In this document: positions 40,901 through 48,686 of the stretch, piece by piece
How the letters are laid out: every line of letters begins with the position of its first letter
Position numbering within the stretch: position 1 is the stretch's first letter
Assembly (NCBI GenBank): GCA_016719605.1
Contig: JADJYW010000015.1
Span: 62,001 to 126,000 of the forward strand
Source: Lewinellaceae bacterium
GTDB lineage: Bacteria > Bacteroidota > Bacteroidia > Chitinophagales > Saprospiraceae
Direction: 5' to 3'
Length of the DNA: 64,000 bases
Made by a program: the position numbers and the translations under genes
The notes under the pieces: model-generated
What the model was told of the DNA's origin: nothing
What the model saw: only the letters and a program-made list of their open reading frames with translations
Database searches by the model: none

Positions 40901-42200
40901 GACTACCACGACCTCGCTCTTGCCCAGCGACCCCGTGCGCCTTGCCGCCACCACTTGCGACCCCGCGCAGGTGGGCGTTTTGGTGCAAAATTTGACCAAC
41001 CAGTTCGGTTGCGATTCCATCGTGACCACCACCACGACGCTCTTGCCCAGCAACGCCGTGAGCATTGCCGCCACCACTTGCGACCCCGCAGAGGTTGGCG
41101 TTTTGGTGCAAAATTTGACCAACCAGTTTGGTTGCGATTCCATCGTGGCCACCACGACCTTGCTTGATCCTGCGGCCTGCGGGCCGGTCGTGGTAGTGAG
41201 CACAGTCGGCCCAAATTGCGCGGGCAGCGCCACAGGGTCGTTCACCATCCAAATCCAGAGCGGGCAGCCGCCCTTGCAGTACAACTGGGCCAACAACCTC
41301 GGCAACACCGGCACGGGCCAGATCACCACCCTTGCGCCGCCGACGGTCGTGGGCAACCTGCCGGCAGGAACCTACTTGATCACGATCACCGACAGCAACG
41401 GCGCCACCACCACCGCTACGGCGACGCTCACTGCACCGCCTCCGCTCGCCCTTGGCCTGGAGCTTGGTTTCGCCGACTGCGGCGACACCCTGGTGGATGC
41501 CACCGTCACCGCCTTGGGCGGCGTGGCGCCGTACGTCGTGTCGGTAGACGGCAACATCGTAGCCGGCAGCATGCCCGGCCTCGGCGCGGGCGTACACCTC
41601 GTAGCCGTGACCGACGCCAACGGCTGCACAGCCGACTCCGCCGCGAGCATCACCCTGCCGCCTCTGCCCGCCATTTCGCTGCCGCCCGACACCTCGGTGG
41701 TGCTCGGCAATACCTTGCGCATCGAGGCGGCGACCAACCTCGCGGTCTGGAGCAGCCTTGTATGGCAGCCCCTGCCCGACACCACCTGTCCGGCCTGTCT
41801 GGTGCAGGAGTGGATGCCCGACGGGTTCCAGTTGATCACCGCAACCATCACCGACACCTTCGGCTGCACCGCTTCGGCCCGCATCCGGGTATCGGTTGAA
41901 AGAAAAGTGGAACTGTATGTGCCCAACGTGTTTCGGCCCGACCGCAGCGGCGCCAACGACGTGTGGCGCCTGAACGCCGGCCCATCCGTGGCCGTGCTCC
42001 GGGAGGTCGCTGTTTTCGACCGGTGGGGCAACCTGCAATACCGCTGGGACACTCCGCTGCCGCCCAACGACTGGCCCGGCTGGGACGGCACCACCCGCGG
42101 CCAAAAGGCCGGCCCGGGGGTGTATGTGTACTACCTGAAAGTGCTTTTGGCCGACGGGAGCGAGGAAGTGATCAAGGGCGATGTGACGATAGTGGAGTGA
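37964..42200 (+). CDS. T9SS cargo with DUF642-like, HYR and 41-residue Cys repeats (frameshifted near 40853)
   Basis: A signal peptide (MKQIAARSTLGIALLVFFLG to LRAQ) precedes a jelly-roll-like domain at residues about 40-205 (VPNGNFEGPPF, GESFSSWTVQGGSIDLLGPN, QHIDLNG), which resembles the DUF642/choice-of-anchor C family. HYR-type domains follow, then about fourteen 41-residue repeats (CDPAQVGVLVQNLTNQFGCDSIV), SprB-like domains and a type B T9SS sorting domain (VPNVFRPDRSGANDVW). The first frame runs to 41167 but becomes nonsense after about 40852. The second frame carries the true C-terminus. Restoring two bases (AT) missing in GGCCGGTTTCC, compared with sister repeats, yields 1412 residues. 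The role is probably a secreted or surface-bound adhesive protein, possibly sugar-binding. Confidence 0.87.
39480..41150 (+). repeat. About fourteen 123-bp tandem Cys repeats
   Basis: The units have a 123-bp period and encode CDPAQVGVxVQNLTNQFGCDSIV followed by T-rich and LLPSDFVNLAA segments. Units from about 39960 to 40730 are almost identical. The units at 40730-40860 have lost 3, 9 and 2 bases relative to the consensus. Confidence 0.92.
41473..42200 (+). repeat. 3' block duplicated from the previous gene (copy 2)
   Basis: Gap-free partner of 37149-37876. It encodes the same terminal domain and T9SS sorting domain and includes the stop codon. Confidence 0.92.
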
Positions 42201-42217
42201 GGGCGAGCCGAGCAGTA

Positions 42218-42346
42218 TGCCAATGAGGGCGATTCGAATATACCGTTTCCCATTTCACCGCAAAGGCGCATAGATTTTGATAATCAGGTTATTAAACCTC
42301 TGCGTCTCTGCGGTGAAAAAGCACTTCTGATACACCCTCATTGGCA
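42218..42346. repeat. Imperfect inverted-repeat element between convergent genes
   Basis: The outer arms TGCCAATGAGGG (42218-42229) and CCCTCATTGGCA (42335-42346) are perfect. The inner arms TTTCACCGCAAAGGCGCA (42253-42270) and TGCGTCTCTGCGGTGAAA (42301-42318) pair with two mismatches. It lies between the stops of two convergent genes and could act as a bidirectional terminator or be a small repeat element. Confidence 0.8.
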
Positions 42347-42375
42347 CGTTTTCTGACTATTCTTAACACACGCTC

Positions 42376-44589
42376 TTAGTTTGCGAAATCGCTCAAAAAC
42401 TTCAACCGCAGCACCTGGATTTCCTCCCAGGTGATCTCGTCGTCTTTGAGTTCCTTGAAGGCTGCGTCGAGGTTGTCCGTTTCCGCTTCGGCGAAGTACT
42501 CCAGCACGGTTTCGCGGACATACTCGTCTACGTTTTTGTTCAGGTAGTAGTCCAGGCCGAGTTTGGTGCCGGAGGTGACGATGCCGTAGAGTTCTTCCAT
42601 CAATTCCCCCCAGGACATATCGTTGGACTTGGCGATGTCGTCGAGCGGGATTTTCCGGTCAATAGCCTGGATGATGCTGACCTTGGTTTTGGACTTGTTG
42701 GCCACCGTTTTGATGGTGATGTCCATAGGTCGCTCGATCTCGTTTTCCGCTACATATTTTTTGATGAGGTCTATAAATGGTTGGGCATAGCGTTGTGCCT
42801 TGCCGATGGATACGCCCTGAATTTTGGCCATATCCTCCATGGAGAGAGGGTACTGGGTGGCCATTTCTTCCAGAGAAGGGTCCTGGAAAATGACGTAGGG
42901 CGGCAGGTCGTGTTTTTTGGCTACGCTCCGGCGAACATCCTTGAGCATATTCATCAGCACCTCATCGAGCACATCGGTGCTGCCTTTTTCGTCGTCGAAG
43001 TCGTAGGCGCCGCCGTCGTCGTAGTTGTGGTTGACGGTGATCTGGATGGTGTGCGGGTTTTTGATAAACTCCCGTCCGGCATCCGACACCTTGAGCAAGC
43101 CGAATTCTTCGATTTCCTTGTAGGCCAGGTTATTGATCATGGCGTGGCGGATGACGGAGGTCCAGAAGTTTTCGTCTTTCTCGTCGCCGATGCCGAAGTT
43201 TTCCGATTTATTGAACCGGAAGTCCTTCATTTCCTTGGTTTCGCGGCCCATGATGAAGTCCACGATGGTTTTCATCAGGTAGTTTTCGTTCAGTTCGAGG
43301 ATGGCGGAGAGCACCTGCACCATTTCCGTTTGCACGTCAATGCGCTCTTTGGGGTTTTTGCAGTTGTCGCACATTTTACCGCATCGGCTTTCCTCGAAAT
43401 CTTCGCCGAAGTAGTGCAGAAGAAATCGGCGGCGGCAGGCGGCGGTTTCGGCGTAGGCCACGACTTCCTGCATGAGTTGGGCGCCCATTTCGCGTTCGGC
43501 GACGGGCTTGTCGCGCAGGAATTTTTCGAGGCGCAGGATGTCGTTGTAGTTGTAAAAGGCGATACACTTGCCTGCCAGGCCGTCGCGACCGGCGCGTCCG
43601 GTTTCCTGGTAATAGTTTTCGATGCTTTTGGGCATATCGTAGTGGATCACGAAACGCACGTCGGGCTTGTCAATGCCCATGCCGAAGGCAATGGTAGCGC
43701 AGATCACGTCAATTTCCTCCATGAGGAAATCGTCCTGGGTTCTGGAGCGGGTCTTGGGGTCGAGGCCGGCGTGGTAGGGCGCTGCTTTGATGTCGTTTAC
43801 GACGAGCATCTCGGCGAGGTCTTCAGCGGTTTTGCGGTTTTGAACGTAGATGATGCCCGACTCGTTTCGGAACTCCTCTTTGATGACCTGGATAATCTGT
43901 CGGATCGTCTGTTCTTTCTTGATTTTGGGCCGGATCTCGTAGAACAGGTTTTCACGGTTGAACGAGGATATGTAGGTATGGTCGCCGCCCATGTCGAGGT
44001 TTTTCAAAATATCCTGTTGCACCTTGGGCGTAGCGGTGGCGGTGAGCGCAATGATGGGCACATCGCGGGCAATAGCGTCGAGCATCAGGCGGATACGGCG
44101 ATACTCCGGCCGGAAATCGTGGCCCCATTCGGAGATACAGTGGGCCTCGTCCACGGCCACGAAGGAGATGTCGGTATTTTGGAAAAACTCGATGTTCTCT
44201 TCCTTTGTGAGCGTTTCGGGCGCTACGAACAGCAGTTTGGTTTTGCCGTCGGAAATATCCTGTTTCACCTTTTTCATTTGTGCTTTGGTGAGCGAGGAGT
44301 TGAGGAAGTGGGCCACCTCGTCGGCATCGGAATAGCCCCGAATACTGTCTACCTGATTTTTCATCAGGGCGATCAGCGGGCTGATGATGATGGCGGTTCC
44401 GGGCAGCATGAGGGCCGGCAGCTGGTAGCAGAGGCTTTTGCCGCCTCCGGTGGGCATGATGACGAAGGTGTCGTTGCCGTCCAGTACGTTTTGTATGATG
44501 GCACCTTGCTCCGCTTTGAACGTATCAAATCCAAAATATCGGTGTAGACTTTCGTTCAGGGTTTCGGGTGCGGCGGATATTGCAGACAT
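42376..44589 (-). CDS. recQ: ATP-dependent DNA helicase RecQ
   Basis: A 737-residue SF2 helicase that unwinds 3'-5' in recombination and replication-fork repair. Motif I is MPTGGGKS (residues 45-52), motif II is VDEAHCISEWGHDFRP with the RecQ-type aromatic-rich loop, and motif VI is YYQETGRAGRDG. A zinc-binding subdomain follows (CRRRFLLHYFG, CGKMCDNC), then RQC and HRDC-like regions. The C-terminus, rich in acidic residues (YFAEAETDNLDAAFKELKDDEI), is longer than in E. coli RecQ (about 610 residues), as in other Bacteroidota. It stands alone, convergent with the T9SS gene, and its leader holds competing hairpins. Confidence 0.96.
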   Translation of the reverse strand: MSAISAAPETLNESLHRYFGFDTFKAEQGAIIQNVLDGNDTFVIMPTGGGKSLCYQLPALMLPGTAIIISPLIALMKNQVDSIRGYSDADEVAHFLNSSLTKAQMKKVKQDISDGKTKLLFVAPETLTKEENIEFFQNTDISFVAVDEAHCISEWGHDFRPEYRRIRLMLDAIARDVPIIALTATATPKVQQDILKNLDMGGDHTYISSFNRENLFYEIRPKIKKEQTIRQIIQVIKEEFRNESGIIYVQNRKTAEDLAEMLVVNDIKAAPYHAGLDPKTRSRTQDDFLMEEIDVICATIAFGMGIDKPDVRFVIHYDMPKSIENYYQETGRAGRDGLAGKCIAFYNYNDILRLEKFLRDKPVAEREMGAQLMQEVVAYAETAACRRRFLLHYFGEDFEESRCGKMCDNCKNPKERIDVQTEMVQVLSAILELNENYLMKTIVDFIMGRETKEMKDFRFNKSENFGIGDEKDENFWTSVIRHAMINNLAYKEIEEFGLLKVSDAGREFIKNPHTIQITVNHNYDDGGAYDFDDEKGSTDVLDEVLMNMLKDVRRSVAKKHDLPPYVIFQDPSLEEMATQYPLSMEDMAKIQGVSIGKAQRYAQPFIDLIKKYVAENEIERPMDITIKTVANKSKTKVSIIQAIDRKIPLDDIAKSNDMSWGELMEELYGIVTSGTKLGLDYYLNKNVDEYVRETVLEYFAEAETDNLDAAFKELKDDEITWEEIQVLRLKFLSDFAN

Positions 44590-44618
44590 TGTTCAATTAC
44601 TGTTTTAAAACTTTGAAT

Positions 44619-44671
44619 AACAGGCTTTCCTGTTGGGGCTTTTATTGCAAAAGCCCCGCCGACAGCGGGGC
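44619..44671 (-). promoter_or_regulatory. Three hairpins in the recQ leader, two of them mutually exclusive
   Basis: On the recQ coding strand the first hairpin is GCCCCGC/GCGGGGC (44671-44653) followed by TTTTGC. The second, GGGGCTTTT/AAAAGCCCC (44657-44635), shares the GGGGC arm with the first, so both cannot form at once. The third is AACAGG/CCTGTT (44634-44619). The layout resembles an attenuator or simple terminator overlapped by an alternative fold. Confidence 0.55.
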
Positions 44672-44688
44672 CTTTTTCAAAAAGCCGC

Positions 44689-44696
44689 CAAAGATA
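44689..44696 (-). promoter_or_regulatory. Putative -7 box of recQ
   Basis: Minus-strand TATCTTTG matches TAnnTTTG and lies about 100 bases upstream of the recQ start, so the hairpins at 44619-44671 would be inside the leader RNA. A TTTG lies 24 bases further upstream, longer than the usual spacing. Confidence 0.45.
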
Positions 44697-44936
44697 GTAA
44701 AACAGAAATGAAATGACGTGCAAATTTTCGTCAGAAAATTTGTTAAGGAATTTTATTCATTCCGGCGATAATTTGGGATGCGACCAATTTCTTTTGTAAA
44801 ATCGGAATTTAAATTTGGCGGCTCAGCGACGCATCCCTGGCCAAACTGGATCGGCTGGCTACAAACGGATAAGATTTGGAATGTTATTGCGCCGAAAGAG
44901 GCCCGTATAAGAAATGCGTTTGCGGTACGCTATGCC

Positions 44937-45047
44937 GGCAAATTTCGAGTGATTGAACACGGATTTTCACGGATTTATTTAAGGAATCCGTGAAAATCCG
45001 TGCTGCCTGCATCCGTTTAATCCGCGTTCTATCACTCGAAATTTGCC
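44937..45047. repeat. Imperfect inverted repeat downstream of the RHH gene
   Basis: The outer arm GGCAAATTTCGAGTGATTGAA (from 44937) pairs with the segment 45026-45047 (GTTCTATCACTCGAAATTTGCC) with one mismatch. The inner arms CACGGATTTTCACGGATT and AATCCGTGAAAATCCGTG are perfect. The remaining DNA between recQ and the RHH gene (44700-44930) shows nothing recognisable. Confidence 0.75.
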
Positions 45048-45082
45048 ACCACCTGCGATACGCTTCGCCGGTCGGACAAAGC

Positions 45083-45268
45083 CTATATCTTTTCCGGTGG
45101 ATTTTCCGCTTTGCGTGGTTTTGGCACACGGCTGGCCTCTTTCAGCGCGCGGTTGATGACCCACTCCACTTGCCCGTTCACACTGCGAAACTCGTCGGCA
45201 GCCCACTTCTCGAGTGCCTCGTAGGTGGCTTCGTCTATGCGCAGTACGAAGTTCTTTTTGTTTGCCAT
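45083..45268 (-). CDS. Small ribbon-helix-helix (Arc-like) protein
   Basis: A 61-residue protein starting at MANKKNFVLRIDEATYEALE. The pattern FVLRID (beta-strand), ATYEALEKWAADEF (helix) and NGQVEWVINRALKEA (helix) is that of Arc/MetJ-type ribbon-helix-helix DNA-binding proteins. The longer in-frame extension only translates the 8-bp repeats upstream and is rejected. It lies 92 bases after the SPFH gene on the same strand, so the two are probably co-transcribed. The hairpin-forming repeats between them may tune its expression. The DNA target is unknown; autoregulation is a guess. Confidence 0.8.
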   Translation of the reverse strand: MANKKNFVLRIDEATYEALEKWAADEFRSVNGQVEWVINRALKEASRVPKPRKAENPPEKI

Positions 45269-45290
45269 GTTTTGGGTACTATGTGTTTTA

Positions 45291-45353
45291 GTGTTTGGGT
45301 GTTTGGGTGTTTGGGTGTTTGGGTAGACAAAAACACCCAAACACCCAAACACC
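45291..45353. repeat. 8-bp tandem repeats forming an inverted repeat
   Basis: Four copies of GTGTTTGG (45291-45322) face copies of the complementary ACACCCAA (from 45333). They can pair over about 20 bases. The element fills the gap between the SPFH stop and the RHH start. A related pair occurs at 49787-49823. Confidence 0.85.
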
Positions 45354-45360
45354 TTTTCCT

Positions 45361-46212
45361 TTACTGGTGCAGCGTTCCGGTATTGAGTACCGGGGTAGCG
45401 TTTTTGTCGCCGCAAAGCACCACCATGAGGTTGCTGACCATAGCGGCTTTTTTGTCGTCGTCGAGAACCACGATATTCTTTTTCGAGAGTTGATCGAGGG
45501 CCATTTCCACCATGCCCACGGCGCCTTCCACGATCTTGCTGCGCGCGGCCACAATGGCCGTAGCCTGCTGGCGCTGCAGCATAGCCCCGGCGATTTCGGT
45601 GGCGTATGCCAGGTGGTTGATTCGTGCCTCAATCACATCAATTCCGGCAATTTCCAGTCGTTCGCTGATTTCGCGCACGAGCTCGTGGTTTACCTCGTCG
45701 GAGTTGGTGCGCAGAGTCACCAAAGCATCCTCGTCCTCCAGATTGTCGTAGCTGTACATGCCCGCGAGTTTGCGAATGGCCGACTCACTCTGGATTTTGA
45801 CAAACTCCGGGTAGTGCTCCACAGCAAAAGCGGCCTTGAACGTGTCCTCTACCCGGTACACAACCACCGCGCCGATCATGATCGGGTTGCCTTGCTTGTC
45901 GTTTACCTTCACCACGGGCACATCGAAGGTGACGGCGCGAAGCGAGAGTTTTTTTCGGGTAAAAAATGGGTTGACAAAAAAGAAACCACTCTCCTTGGCA
46001 GAACCGGTGTAGGCGCCAAATAAGGTCAACACTCGGGTACTGTTTGGCTCAATGGCAATAAAACCGGGGAGGATAATCGTGAGCGCCAGCACGATCAAAG
46101 CGGCGCCTGCAAAGATGACTTTCGCCACAAGCAGGGCAATACCGCCCGCCAACAAGGCCAGACAAAGGGCCAGCATACTCCAACCGGAAGCAGGTTTTAC
46201 AATCTTTTCCAT
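45361..46212 (-). CDS. SPFH/band-7 domain membrane protein
   Basis: A 283-residue protein. Two hydrophobic segments lie at residues about 10-52 (MLALCLALLAGGIALLVAK and FAGAALIVLALTIILPG). An SPFH domain follows (residues about 55-240: FIAIEPNSTRVLTLFG, VPVVKVNDKQGNPIMIGAVV, LRTNSDEVNHELVREI, ILDVIEAR-like core IAGIDVIEARINHLAYA). The family (stomatin/flotillin/HflK-like) forms membrane-associated oligomers linked to membrane microdomains and protease control. The partner here appears to be the small RHH protein encoded just downstream. The start at MEKIVKPASG fits the family and sits about 40 bases after a good promoter. Confidence 0.88.
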   Translation of the reverse strand: MEKIVKPASGWSMLALCLALLAGGIALLVAKVIFAGAALIVLALTIILPGFIAIEPNSTRVLTLFGAYTGSAKESGFFFVNPFFTRKKLSLRAVTFDVPVVKVNDKQGNPIMIGAVVVYRVEDTFKAAFAVEHYPEFVKIQSESAIRKLAGMYSYDNLEDEDALVTLRTNSDEVNHELVREISERLEIAGIDVIEARINHLAYATEIAGAMLQRQQATAIVAARSKIVEGAVGMVEMALDQLSKKNIVVLDDDKKAAMVSNLMVVLCGDKNATPVLNTGTLHQ

Positions 46213-46251
46213 GACTTTTTTTGATGCTTTAGTGATATTGAAATGATATCA

Positions 46252-46284
46252 CAAAGATAGCATCTGGTTTTTGTAAAAGTCAAG
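46252..46284 (-). promoter_or_regulatory. Promoter of the SPFH-RHH unit
   Basis: Minus-strand CTTG, a 21-base spacer and TATCTTTG (46259-46252) match the Bacteroidota consensus. It lies 40 bases upstream of the SPFH start. Confidence 0.65.
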
Positions 46285-46393
46285 GGGGAAGAGCCAAAAA
46301 ACGGAGAATGCAGGCAGATGACCGACGGGCTGCCGGAAAGTGGAGACGAACACTGCCGAAACAAGAGCGAGGCGGGCTCGGAATCCCGGCCCC

Positions 46394-47389
46394 CTATCGG
46401 TTCAGCATATCCCAGAGCATATCTTTCAGTCGCTGGATATTTTTGCCCGTCACTGCCGAGATAAAGATTGCCGGCATATCGGCAGGCAGGGTTTCGCGCA
46501 GCATTTTCTCCAGGTCATCATCTATCAGGTCTGCCTTGGTAATGGCCAGGAGGCGCGGCTTGTCGAGCAAATCGGGGTTGAACTCGCGGAGTTCGTTGAG
46601 CAGGATGTCAAATTCCTGTTGCAGGCTGCGGTTGGTATCGCTGGGGACGAGAAAAAGCAGGACGCTGTTGCGTTCGATGTGGCGCAAAAAACGGTGCCCG
46701 ATACCGCGGCCTTCGTGGGCGCCCTCGATGATACCCGGGATATCGGCCATGATAAATGACCTGCCGGGGCGAGCTTCCACGATGCCGAGCTGAGGCACGA
46801 GGGTGGTGAAGGGGTAATCTCCGATTTTAGGTTTGGCGGCGCTGACAGCCCCGAGCAGGGTACTTTTGCCGGCATTGGGAAAACCAACCAGACCCACGTC
46901 GGCCAGCACTTTCAGCTCCAGTACGATCCATTTTTCTATACCATCCTCGCCGGGCTGGGCATAACGAGGGGTTTGGTGGGTGGCATTTTTAAAAAAATTA
47001 TTGCCTTTGCCACCACGCCCGCCGGGCAGCAGGATTTTTTCGTCGTCGCGTTCGGTAATTTCCAGCAGCACTTCACCTGTTTCGGCATCCTTGGCTACGG
47101 TACCAAGGGGCACTTTTACCACGATGCTACCGCCGTCGGAACCGGTCTTCAGGCCACCGCTGCCGCTGCCGCCGTCCTTCGCAAAAATGTGTTTGGTATA
47201 TTTGAGACCAAGCAAGGTCCATTCGTGCGGATCGGCTTTCAGAATGACAGAACCGCCATGTCCGCCGTCGCCGCCATCGGGACCGCCTTTCGTTATGCCC
47301 GCTGCGCGGTGGAAGTGTACACTGCCTGCTCCGCCCTTGCCGGAACGGAAGTGGATTTTTACATAATCAACAAAATTCTGCTCTGCCAT
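46394..47389 (-). CDS. obgE: GTPase ObgE/CgtA
   Basis: A 331-residue protein starting at MAEQNFVDYVKIHFRSGKGG. Residues 1-158 form the glycine-rich Obg fold (GGPDGGDGGHGGSV, GRGGKGNNFF, QPGEDG). The G domain has G1 GFPNAGKST, G2/G3 PFTTLVPQLG and ADIPGIIEGA, and G4 TKAD with G5 ISAVTGK. Obg binds the 50S subunit late in assembly and senses guanine nucleotides. The upstream ATG 45 codons earlier is rejected because the fold starts at MAEQ and the extension would overlap ribE. A -7 box lies 50 bases upstream. Confidence 0.95.
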   Translation of the reverse strand: MAEQNFVDYVKIHFRSGKGGAGSVHFHRAAGITKGGPDGGDGGHGGSVILKADPHEWTLLGLKYTKHIFAKDGGSGSGGLKTGSDGGSIVVKVPLGTVAKDAETGEVLLEITERDDEKILLPGGRGGKGNNFFKNATHQTPRYAQPGEDGIEKWIVLELKVLADVGLVGFPNAGKSTLLGAVSAAKPKIGDYPFTTLVPQLGIVEARPGRSFIMADIPGIIEGAHEGRGIGHRFLRHIERNSVLLFLVPSDTNRSLQQEFDILLNELREFNPDLLDKPRLLAITKADLIDDDLEKMLRETLPADMPAIFISAVTGKNIQRLKDMLWDMLNR

Positions 47390-47439
47390 CTGTGAAGTTG
47401 GAAATGGGAAATAGCGGTCGGGAATTTGGAACCGGGACG

Positions 47440-47447
47440 CAAAGGTA
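47440..47447 (-). promoter_or_regulatory. Putative -7 box of obgE
   Basis: Minus-strand TACCTTTG in the context GCCTACCTTTGCG. The same context precedes the E1 gene at 60544-60537. Confidence 0.45.
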
Positions 47448-47483
47448 GGCAATTCCGTCCCGGCTGTTGGCGGGGTTGCACAA

Positions 47484-48074
47484 CTACCTATACAGGGCGA
47501 GGTATCGGGCGATATACTTGCCAATCACATCAAATTCGATGTTTGCAGTATCACCGGCCACAAGGGTCTTGAAATTGGTGTGCTCCCAGGTATACGGAAT
47601 AATGGCCACCGAGAACAGATCGTCGTGTGGTTCCACTACCGTGAGGCTCACCCCGTTGAGGCACACGGAACCTTTGTCTACCAGCAAGTGCTCCGGAGTA
47701 GGCTGATACTGGAATGTGAACCGCCACGATCCGCCGGTTTCCAGCGCCTCCACACAAGTGGTCACCGCATCCACATGCCCTTGCACGAGGTGCCCGTCCA
47801 GTCGCCCGCCGATGGGCAGACAGCGCTCCAGGTTGACCAGCGTACCCGTTCGCCATGCACCGAGGTTGGTGCGGCGTATGGTTTCTTCTACGGCAGTCAC
47901 GACATGGTGATCATCAAAAACGCCCACCACGGTCAGACAAGCGCCATTGTGGCTCACACTTTGATCCACCTTCAGCGCACTACTGATGGGGCTGCCGATA
48001 GTGAAATGCACGTTGGTGCGGTCTTTTTTAATTTTCTGAACAACGCCAAGCGTCTCGATAATTCCAGTAAACAT
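47484..48074 (-). CDS. ribE: Riboflavin synthase alpha subunit
   Basis: A 196-residue protein made of two lumazine-binding barrels, each with its signature: MFTGIIETLG and SHNGACLTVV in the first, GHLVQGHVDAV and VCLNGVSLTVV in the second. The enzyme converts two 6,7-dimethyl-8-ribityllumazine molecules to riboflavin in the cytoplasm. Length fits the family. The MFTGIIE start is canonical. It begins 5 bases after a run of 8-bp tandem repeats, so no Shine-Dalgarno sequence exists. Other rib genes are not in the window. It lies just upstream of obgE on the same strand. Confidence 0.96.
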   Translation of the reverse strand: MFTGIIETLGVVQKIKKDRTNVHFTIGSPISSALKVDQSVSHNGACLTVVGVFDDHHVVTAVEETIRRTNLGAWRTGTLVNLERCLPIGGRLDGHLVQGHVDAVTTCVEALETGGSWRFTFQYQPTPEHLLVDKGSVCLNGVSLTVVEPHDDLFSVAIIPYTWEHTNFKTLVAGDTANIEFDVIGKYIARYLALYR

Positions 48075-48079
48075 AAGAA

Positions 48080-48123
48080 GGTTGGAAGGTTGGAGGGTTG
48101 GAAGGTTGGAAGGTTGGAAGGTT
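48080..48123 (-). repeat. 8-bp tandem repeat directly upstream of ribE
   Basis: Five copies of GGTTGGAA/G with period 8, plus a partial sixth, occupy the position where a ribosome-binding site would lie, ending 6 bases from the start codon. Confidence 0.9.
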
Positions 48124-48125
48124 GC

Positions 48126-48686
48126 TGCTGGTTGAACATAAACTGCGTGTTGGGAAATTCGTTCAAAAGTGAGAGTATTGAAAAAACGGTGTCAGCCCAT
48201 CGAGCGGAATAAAAACACAGAGGGCACCGAGTTTCGCACAGAGAAACAGAGCGATTTGATTTTCAGCAGGACGAGAAGAGCATCACAATGCGGAGCAAGG
48301 GAGCCAAATGCTGCACTGCCCCAGATGGGCAAAGTATCGGTAGAAATGTGTTCCCAGCAGGTATTCGCCGCCCCGTTACTAGCGAGTGTTAATTGCTTTT
48401 AACGGGGCAGTGCAGTATTTTATACCTCGACCGGCACATTCTGTTGCCAAATCCGGTTTGCAATCAGCAAAAACATGTGTGCATACTTCAGGGCACAGAC
48501 TTCAAGACTAAAGGGTTGCCGCGTTTACAATCAACAAAAGATGTGTGCATACCGTAGGTCAAAATGCCCTCGCACGGCGCCGTTGTTTCGAACACGAGCC
48601 ATTGACACAATTTTCTGAACACGCTCCAATCGGCATGCCCAAGATCGCGTGCATTTGCAGACTTTTGCAGCAAACGGATCACCCGC
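48126..48686. other. Gene-free region with scattered repeats
   Basis: No gene is recognised in about 560 bases. A 12-bp inverted repeat (CTGCACTGCCCC 48311-48322; GGGGCAGTGCAG 48404-48415) encloses 81 bases. Two imperfect direct repeats of about 35 bases end in TGTGTGCATACTT (about 48475) and TGTGTGCATACCG (about 48541). The second resembles the terminal repeat of the element at 63742-63976. A CACAGAGGGCACCGAG-like word typical of dispersed repeats occurs near 48215. Confidence 0.45.

Noticed and set aside
48311..48415. 12-bp inverted repeats as ends of an insertion sequence
   Set aside because: Only 81 bases lie between them, with no transposase remnant and no target duplication.
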